From Adiantum capillus-veneris (Eukaryota; Streptophyta; Polypodiopsida; Polypodiales; Pteridaceae): DNA of 60,000 nucleotides. This document shows positions 53,250-60,000 of this stretch, in pieces. Under the pieces are notes generated by a model. It saw only the letters and a program-made list of their open reading frames with translations, was not told the DNA's origin and searched no databases. Position 1 is the first letter of the stretch; the number at the start of each line of letters is the position of its first letter. The stretch covers positions 77,559,935-77,619,934 of the forward strand of contig CM043950.1 in assembly GCA_014529385.2 (NCBI GenBank). Reading direction: 5' to 3'. Position numbers and translations under genes: made by a program.

Positions 53250-54181
53250 GGTAACATTGTGATACTAGAAAATAGTATTCCAATAATGTTGAAACAAGAA
53301 TACATTTCAAGCATTTGAAAGAAGCATACTAACTAGTGTATATCCTTGCTAATGTGTATTTATCAGGTCGTTCCCATTGTTTTCCTTTATAGAATATTTT
53401 TACTTCTTTTTTTCTTTAATATTAGTAAAATTATATTGTTATATTTCAATCAATCACATATACTTCTCCAAGAATATCTCTATCCTCGTCCCAGGATTTG
53501 GGTATCATGTCCCCTTCGCCACGTGTGGAGGGGGCGCCTTTACACAGATTTCCATTCTTATTTTTTTTTAATCTTCTGTGGAAAAGGCTTCAAAGATAAT
53601 ATACTTTAGGTTTATTTTGAATCAATAATCCTGAGAAGACGAGAAAAGGTCCCACTGATGAGGACAATTGTGGAATATTCCGTTTAGACTCGTAGCCTTT
53701 CCAAGGTTCCTTTTTACCAAACAATTTGAAGAGTTCCTTAATTAAATCACAAACTCCTCTCTTATCATGATCCTTCCATGGATCCTTTTTCCTTCCTCCT
53801 TTTTGTGTCGGCATCAGGCCTACCTGGACTAGGCCAATTTCCAAACGCATCGGTCGCGGGTCCCATCCACCCGACCAGGACACACTCCCATTCAATCCCA
53901 TTTCTAGGGTAATGAATAAACCCGAGCTCAAAACATAGACCAACAATAATTAGTCCTAGCCAAAAAGGACCATCTCTTGTTGTATTCCATAGGTAAACAC
54001 CTATATCGGTCTTTTTTTCAAACACGAAGACCAGTTCACGCTTAAATCTCTATGTTACGCTAGGGCTATCCACGTCAATCTTCTTGATAAAGTTTTTAAT
54101 CTAGATTAAGCTCCTTGAGTTATAATCCCTTAATTCCTACTTCTTTTTAATTTTTTACTCAAACAAGACCTTAAAAGAAAG
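53250..54181. other. Unassigned DNA with a 118-codon minus-strand frame
   Basis: The minus-strand frame 53946-53590 contains KDPWKDHDKRGVCDLIKELF and KLFGKKEPWKGYESKRNIPQ, with reasonable composition and a weak internal repeat (KDPWKD / KEPWKG). I recognise no family. It may be a transposon fragment or chance. The rest is A/T-rich with no feature. Confidence 0.3.
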
Positions 54182-54640
54182 ATGAATCTCTTGGAGGTTA
54201 AAGTTTTGTCTCGCAGTAAGTTTCAAGTTAACCCTGTCTTCAATGAATCCTATTTTGGTCCCTTTTTATCATTTCCATCCATGGGGCATCTCCATGGAAG
54301 CGATGGGAGTTTTATGTTCAAGCAACACGTTCATGACATCCGTGAAGCTATCCCCTCCTCCTCCCTTCAAATTTGCAAAACAAACTTGAAAGTAAACAAA
54401 CTTGAAATGAACAATGCATATGATTTCTATAATGAGTTTTTCTTTGGTGTATGTATGCGTGGTACACACAAAACTGTGGAATGCACCAACTTACAATCTT
54501 GGACAATTACCCAAAAACTTCCTTTGAGTGTTTATACAAGAGTGAAACCCTTCTATGCACGGTAGTGTAAAATTTGTGAAGTTCCTAAAAGTGGACATGC
54601 TAGTGTATCCTATATGTATGTAATAGTGCATGAATGATTA
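54182..54640 (+). CDS. Unknown ORF with two zinc-knuckle-like clusters, second after a stop
   Basis: The frame 54182-54565 (127 aa) begins MNLLEVKVLSRSKFQVNPVF and contains a hydrophobic/aromatic N-half. Near the end GVCMRGTHKTVECTN has the spacing of a CCHC knuckle with one Cys missing. After KPFYAR and a TAG the same frame continues CKICEVPKSGHASVSYMYV, a second knuckle-like cluster (CxxC...H). Two adjacent knuckles suggest a gag or nucleic-acid-binding protein, now damaged. No similarity to the other gags here. Function not assigned. Confidence 0.35.
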
Positions 54641-55440
54641 ACAAATTCTTGTTTAATAAGGGATTTAGGTGTACCTCTACTATCGTGGAGAGGATAAATT
54701 TTGTTGCTAGAAGAGGCTTACGGTTTTGGAACTTTCCATTTGGTAAGAGGGAATGACTTTATGGTAAATCCTCTTTTTCAATTAACTTCCTTTGGTTATC
54801 CTCAATTAACCTTCTAAACCTCAAATTCTCTTTGAGAGAATTAAGTACTAACCTAATTTGCATTACTAACAAAACCTTGCACATATACACCAATCAAGAG
54901 GTTATGTTTTCCTCCTAAGCAAAAAAGATTGATTATGAAAATTGAAGAGCTTAAGTGTGAGTTTAAGTAAGCATGAAGTAAATCTCTTTCAAGAATGGAA
55001 AATAGAAAGATAACCTTACCGTAGTGTGTATATGGTAGGGTCTTCCCCTTGCTTTGGAAGAGCAGCGACGAAGTGTAGTGACATAACCGGTTTTTTCACA
55101 CTTCACTTTGCTTGAAAACCACCGATTTGGCTATGGAAATAGAGAGAGGTTAAGAAAATTCAAGCTATGGAAAGCTTGTAGGTTAAGAGAGAGAAGGTGA
55201 AGAGTGTAATGGTAATTGTGTGTAGGGGTGTGTGTGAAGGAGGTTTAGATTTGGATTTCATAGCTCACTAATGAAGCTTGCAGTTTCAAAATGTGTAGAG
55301 AAGCGAAGTGTTTAATGTGTAGGGAAGACCTTCTTTCAAGATTAATTTGATAAGGCCCTTTACTTATCTTGATAAGCTACTTTTGCACATCTTGATATCC
55401 TTTCTTCCTTCTCAAAGCTTCTCCAATAAGCTACTTATGC
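54641..55440. other. Unassigned A/T-rich DNA
   Basis: No coding or repeat structure recognised. Confidence 0.5.
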
Positions 55441-55740
55441 CAGAAGCTATTTTTTTTCAATAAGTGGCTACCTTTTCAATACAACAAGCTACTTTCAACA
55501 AATGGCTTTTTCAACAAGCTATTTTTCAACACCTGGCTTTTTCAACAAGTTACTTTTTCACCTTACCCTTACTCTTTCTTTGTTTTCTTATGCAATTTTT
55601 TCTTAAGATAAAACTAATATCCCATGCATTGGTTATATCCACGTTCCCATGGTGAAAACCAAAAGTGTCTTTTGGATAGCTTTACACTAATTATATCCAC
55701 GTTCCCATGGGTAAAACCAAAAGTTTCTGGAGGGTAACTA
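55441..55740 (+). repeat. Short direct repeats: CAACAAGCTACTTTTCAA-type units and a 58-bp-spaced duplication
   Basis: From 55441 to 55565 the segment TTTTTCAACAAG(C/T)TA(C/T)TTT and TGGCTTTTTCAA variants recurs about five times. At 55633 and 55691 TTATATCCACGTTCCCATGG occurs twice, 58 bases apart. Confidence 0.7.
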
Positions 55741-56949
55741 GGGTGCTTGACTACAGTCTATTTTTTTTCTTTTTTTACTCGACCGTATTCGGAAAGGCGA
55801 CAGCTTATATATTTCATTACGAGTAAGAGCTAAGAGAAGGACCTTACAGTTTGCACCTTCTCTCCGTCACTCGACATTTGCAGTGGCAGCATGAACATCT
55901 CAAAATATTCTAGCCCTTCATTTGCATCTCAATCACCATGGAAAATGGGACCCAAACTCTACCACATCTTTGATTACAAACTCATCACCGTGGAGCAATC
56001 AATGTGATCCTCCGTAGGTGCACCACAAGATGGAAAAGGGGAAGGTGGTCGGCATCAGGCCATCCATTTGATGAGAAATTTCTTTTCTCCAACTCCTCAT
56101 GCTGAGTAGTAGCCCTCGAAACGTTGTCAAGCTTCAAAAAGAAATTGTTGGCACACTTTTCAAAGCGGTCAAACCGGCTCAGAATCGCCCACATCTAGCC
56201 TTTAGCTACCCATAACACGCTCATTTTCTATATGAAAGAATCAATGTGGCCCGCAACTTTAGTAATTTACATTAACGTGCCAAAACTAGTCCTCTCTATA
56301 TGTTCCCATTTGCCCTACGCGTCGAGGATTTGCAACGCATTCCACCTTTAAACAACTGTATCTTGCATATCATGGCTCCATTTGACAAGCCGCGTAGACG
56401 GCCTTCTACAATATCTCTAACACTACATTCTCAAGCATTAAAATAGAACTTGAGATTGTTGGGCATACATTCCAAATTGGTCTTTCTTGGATCCTTTTTG
56501 GTCTTAAAGAACACATTGAGCATACATTTCCGCTTCCACATGTCTGTCTACGTCTCACATATTGGATTTAGCCTTTTGGCCTACACTTGTTGGCATCTCT
56601 TGCACAACATAGCACACCTTCCAGTATTGACCAACTTTCCTTGCACCAACGTCAACCATGTTTGCTGTAAAGTATGGTAATTCTGGAATCTTTTCTTGTA
56701 GGATTGCAATAAAGCATCCATTGGTCCAGTACTTTGTCCACTAAGATTATACAACTTGATGATATTTTGGAAAACCCCGCTCCTTCAACCTTTCCCTTGT
56801 TTTCTTTTGTTCAACAACAAGCTAACCTGGATACCATTTTTTGGAGCTCTCATTGTAAAAACATCTATTATTTTGATGAATCGAGAATATTATAGCTCCT
56901 ATTTCCGAATAAACTTTGTAATTGATGAACCGAGGCTACAAGCTTCTAG
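55741..56949. other. Unassigned DNA, possible minus-strand transposon relics
   Basis: On the minus strand, frames such as MWAILSRFDRFEKCANNFFL (from 56194) and SYKKRFQNYHTLQQTWLTLV (about 56700-56640) have coding-like composition but many stops and no family I recognise. No LTR seen. Confidence 0.3.
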
Positions 56950-57727
56950 ATTGTATCAACCTGTTTTACCTATTTTTAGTTAGAGTTCTTGGATTATTAG
57001 TTTTGACAACCAAAAACCTTGGCTAAGGTATAAAAGCCAATTTTTGTAAGTTATTTGAAAGTTTTTTGGATAATGAAATATGTAGCGTGAGCTAACAACA
57101 CTCATTTCTCACCTTCTCGCGCTTCCTACTCCCTTCCTAGTTGTCAAATTGCAGTGTCGTCCGTTGTGTTGCAACCGTAGGTAAGAGCTCTACACATCGA
57201 CGTAAGCATTTCATGGTAATCCGTAGCTTTTGGCATCGTCGATCCGTGGCCTAATTTTATTATAAGTAGAAATTTAAGCTTCAAAATCATAAAATAAGTA
57301 TAGGCGGGATATTTGGGCATCATTGCTAAGCATTTAGATGCATTATGGGTCAAAAACGACTAGGTCAAAAATCCACTGCTATTAATAATCGCAATTTTTA
57401 CACTTGACCTAAAGTGGAATTTGAGACCATAAGCATGTATGCTATGACTTATAAATATGTCCTAGAAGTTTCATTACGTTTCGATGTTATTGGATGCTGT
57501 AACGGATGTGATTTGTTTGTCGATGAGCGATTGGCTTTTGATGATTTCAGTCACTTGAGTGTAACCTGAGTTAGATGTGAGTTTTTTGTTGTTTTCCAAG
57601 AGATTGACAACCTCTTGTAGCCTCTATGCACTAGTCGAGTCAGCTGTCTCCCATGGATTGACAATTTATTTGTGGTTCTCGCTATGTCTGCAATAACATA
57701 GGAGTGAGGTTAGACACACTTCCCACA
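56950..57727 (+). repeat. LTR 3' end of a TGGCGCC-type gypsy element (start uncertain)
   Basis: The end ACACTTCCCACA is fixed by the primer site that follows. A promoter-like GGTATAAAAGCC lies at about 57029, and a transcript-start region with CACTCATTTCTCACC follows. The start is uncertain: TGTATCAACCTG near 56955 or TGTTTTACC near 56966 are candidates. No second LTR is in the window. Confidence 0.55.
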
Positions 57728-57729
57728 TT

Positions 57730-57747
57730 TGGCGCCATTGTCAGGGA
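57730..57747 (+). promoter_or_regulatory. Primer binding site, TGGCGCC type
   Basis: TGGCGCCATTGTCAGGGA differs at few positions from the TGGCGCCGTTGCCGGGGA site common in plant Athila/Tat gypsy elements. It lies two bases after a CA-ended LTR. Confidence 0.85.
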
Positions 57748-58409
57748 TCGAAGAGACCTAAACTAGGGAAACACACGAGAGACTTGTGAAGTTGTCCTTT
57801 AACGTCCTCTAGGATCTCCTAAAGTAAAAAAATTCTTTTTAAAACCGCATAGCATAAGGTTGTCGTCTTTTGTTGTGTAGAGGTAGCTTGGAAGTAATGT
57901 ACTTGTTGAGTGCCTTTAGGATTGTAGAATTAGATTAGGATTTTGAGAGTGATTGGTAGATGAGACAAGTCTTATAATCGATGCTCAAGAAACCATAAAA
58001 AACAAGAAAACAAGTCTTTGTGGACACTTTCCACAACCCCATTGCAGTAGAACCTAGGAGTAGGGTAAGTAGAATCTGAGGTGGGTTTCAGAACACTTCT
58101 CTCTCCAAGAGAATCAATTGTGAGTTGTCACGTGAAGTTGCAAAATTTCAGGACTATGGCTAGAAACAACACGAAAAGACTACCAACCACTCAATTGAAT
58201 TGGAGAGTATGCTTAAAAGTTGCTTGAACTAGTGGGCAAGCTCAAGGACACATTGAGGTAATAATTTCAAGAGTTTACAAAAACTCAGATTATTTACTTT
58301 TTCTTGACAATTTAGGAAAAATTAAGTTTTGACTTGATTCACAGGCTTAAAATAGCTCATGAAAAAACTGTCCAGTGAAAAAGTGCAAAAAAGTGTTCAT
58401 TCTAGGCCT
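57748..58409 (+). other. Leader of the rightmost gypsy element
   Basis: Non-coding; begins TCGAAGAGACC after the primer site. A half-dyad GATTATTTACTTTTT at 58288-58302 already resembles the repeat motif that follows. Confidence 0.55.
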
Positions 58410-59275
58410 AAAGTAAATAATCATGATTATTTACTTTCAACTCAAAATTGACCAAGGTTGATACTAGTAACTCTATGCATGTGTACAAACAACTTTTGTA
58501 AAGGCACATATGATTTGGATCACCAAACTGACCAAAAATTGGGTAAAAACTAAAGTCTGTATGGACTTTCGGTAACTTGAGTGTAATTTGGAGAAAATTT
58601 TGTTCAAACTCAATGAAACTTGATTCATAGGCTTATATTGATGTGATAGACATGTGTACATGCTTAGTTGATAAAAAAGATGCAAAAATTTACCAGAAGT
58701 AAATAATCGTGATTATATACATCTGTCCCATTTTCTAAATTTTTGACCAAGTTAGCATACAACTAGCCTTACCATGTTGTATTAAGCCCACAAACCAAAT
58801 TTGGTAAGATTTGGATCATTGGATTGAAAATTGTGGCCAAATTTTCAAAGTTAGTCTACAAATACAAAACTGATGACCATTTGAGCCAAAAATTATCCAA
58901 TCTTGATGAAACTTGGCTAGGGTACTTAAGTTGAGATACTTAATAGATCTTTGTCAAGATTGGGATAAAAAATTGCAAAAACATAGTTGTAGTAAATAAT
59001 TGCAATTATTTACATCTGTTACAAAATTGATAATCTTGCACATTTGAGTATACTGCAAGGTCAAGCACATCAAGAAGACCACAAAAATGATTTTTGGTGA
59101 AGTTTGGATCACAAAAGTGAGAATTAAGTCAGATACAGTTGCTAAACTTGAATAGATTTTGTCCAAACTTAGTGAAACTTGTCCAAAGACCTTAACAAAT
59201 TGTATACTTGGAAAAACAAGCCAAAAAGTGTAAAAAAATAACAAAAGTAAATAATAATCGCGATTACTTACTGAT
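58410..59275 (+). repeat. Diverged tandem repeat (~250-290 bp units) with a conserved palindromic core
   Basis: Cores at 58410-58437 (28-nt perfect palindrome, half AAAGTAAATAATCA), 58699-58720 (imperfect), 58992-59013 (22-nt perfect, half GTAAATAATTG) and 59247-59270 (inner 12-nt perfect TAATCGCGATTA). Spacings are about 290, 292 and 257 bases. Between cores each unit shows TTTGACCAA-like, TTTGGATCA and AAACTTG blocks and ends with GCAAAAA-like sequence before the next core. Non-coding on both strands. Confidence 0.75.
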
Positions 59276-60000
59276 GCTACACAGAGACACCAATTTTGAC
59301 TTTTGAACTTTTATAGTGTTAGAGCAACATAATATACAAGGCCACCTGGCAAGTTTGGATTCAATTGGATCCAAATTGGTACATGTTCACTCAGTGTCCA
59401 GGTTGCAGGATTAATCCTTTGATTTTTGCAAAAGTAGAATCTGAAAGTCTTAACTGTTGCTGACTCACTTAGCTCGAATTAAAGTGATACACATAGACGA
59501 GCCACATTAGATAGCAAGAATTGTACAGTCTTTGTGAAATAATAACTAGCTTGATTAAAATTGATACAGGAATTTGGTTCAAGACAAGGAGTTGGCAGCT
59601 TGATAGAAATTGCAATCATGTCAAGTGGAAGAAATTGACAACAAGTCAATCTATCGGTAAGTACTTTACTCAGGGCATCACAAGTCTTTATGAACCTTAG
59701 ATCTGGTTGTGTACTAGGAAACCAAGGCATATTTAGAGAAACCTCCAGTAGAGTATCCACCAAAGAGAGTGTGAATCAAGGAAATTTCTTGCACACTATC
59801 CTTGAAGAAGTCTAAGATACTTTTTTGAATTCAACATCTAAATTGTCTTCTTATTCCACTCACTCAGAAATAGAAACGACAGTGTGCTATAAGCATATAC
59901 TCTCTTTTTATAAGACTAATTGCCATGGAGCTCAAGTTTACCCAGATTCTAACGAAGAGTATATGCTATTCGCATTGATGACCATGGTATTGAGTTGGAA
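59276..60000. other. Unassigned DNA to the window end
   Basis: A minus-strand frame of 94 codons (59763-59479) starting MVDTLLEVSLNMPWFPSTQP has normal composition but no recognisable family. Gag of the rightmost element would be expected beyond the leader repeats, but I cannot see it on the plus strand. Confidence 0.35.

Overview
This window is repeat-dense land-plant nuclear DNA. Almost everything I can identify is LTR retrotransposon sequence at various stages of decay: Ty3/gypsy of the Tat type, a Ty3/gypsy chromovirus, Ty1/copia, and one element without coding capacity. Two foldback MITE-like insertions and many (CT)n/(GA)n tracts are also present. I see no rRNA, tRNA or CRISPR array and no host gene I can name. 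Primer binding sites of the tRNA-iMet type (TGGTATCAGAGC) and one of the TGGCGCC type, LTR lengths and domain orders all point to a plant. The nesting and lack of genes fit intergenic heterochromatin of a large genome. I cannot name the species.

Layout. 1-8606: two same-orientation members of one Tat-like gypsy family (about 90% alike where they overlap). The end of one pol is followed after 2.1 kb by gag and pol of the next. The second is frameshifted and carries a 394-bp foldback MITE; it stops abruptly at 8606, where a 169-bp LTR with an iMet primer site begins. 9.0-11.36 kb: unassigned DNA with two long (GA)n tracts. 11359-30843: one old Tat-like gypsy element with LTRs of about 3.0-3.1 kb. 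Its gag is split by a copia element (15694-20524, exact TSD TGGGG). Its pol is split by a non-autonomous LTR element (21664-24385, TSD GGTAT). Its 3' LTR holds a 288-bp MITE (28391-28678), whose empty site is preserved in the 5' LTR. 30844-33355: a higher-order tandem repeat and unassigned DNA.

33356-46155 (minus strand): two nearly identical chromovirus bodies sharing a single LTR (LTR - body 1 - LTR - truncated body 2). This is the arrangement expected from LTR-LTR recombination. Body 2 is fused at about 46155 to the truncated 3' LTR of a second copia copy (46156-51112, minus strand, same family as the nested one). The outer flanks of this 17.8-kb composite share AAGGGC.

51113-60000: low-information DNA with a minus-strand gag fossil (about 52.4-52.9 kb), an unknown ORF with zinc-knuckle-like cysteines (54182-54640), and the end of an LTR followed by a TGGCGCC-type primer site (57730-57747). 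Beyond it are about four diverged ~250-290 bp repeats (58.4-59.3 kb), each centred on a dyad-symmetric A/T-rich motif.

How the parts work together: intact LTR elements would encode gag (particle), protease, reverse transcriptase, RNase H and integrase. No copy here is intact. The least damaged are the two chromovirus bodies, which share an in-frame stop just after the RT catalytic motif. The most unusual structures are the shared-LTR array and its copia chimera, the dyad repeats at 58.4-59.3 kb, and the 433-bp LTR duplication with a 38-nt inverted copy at its seam.
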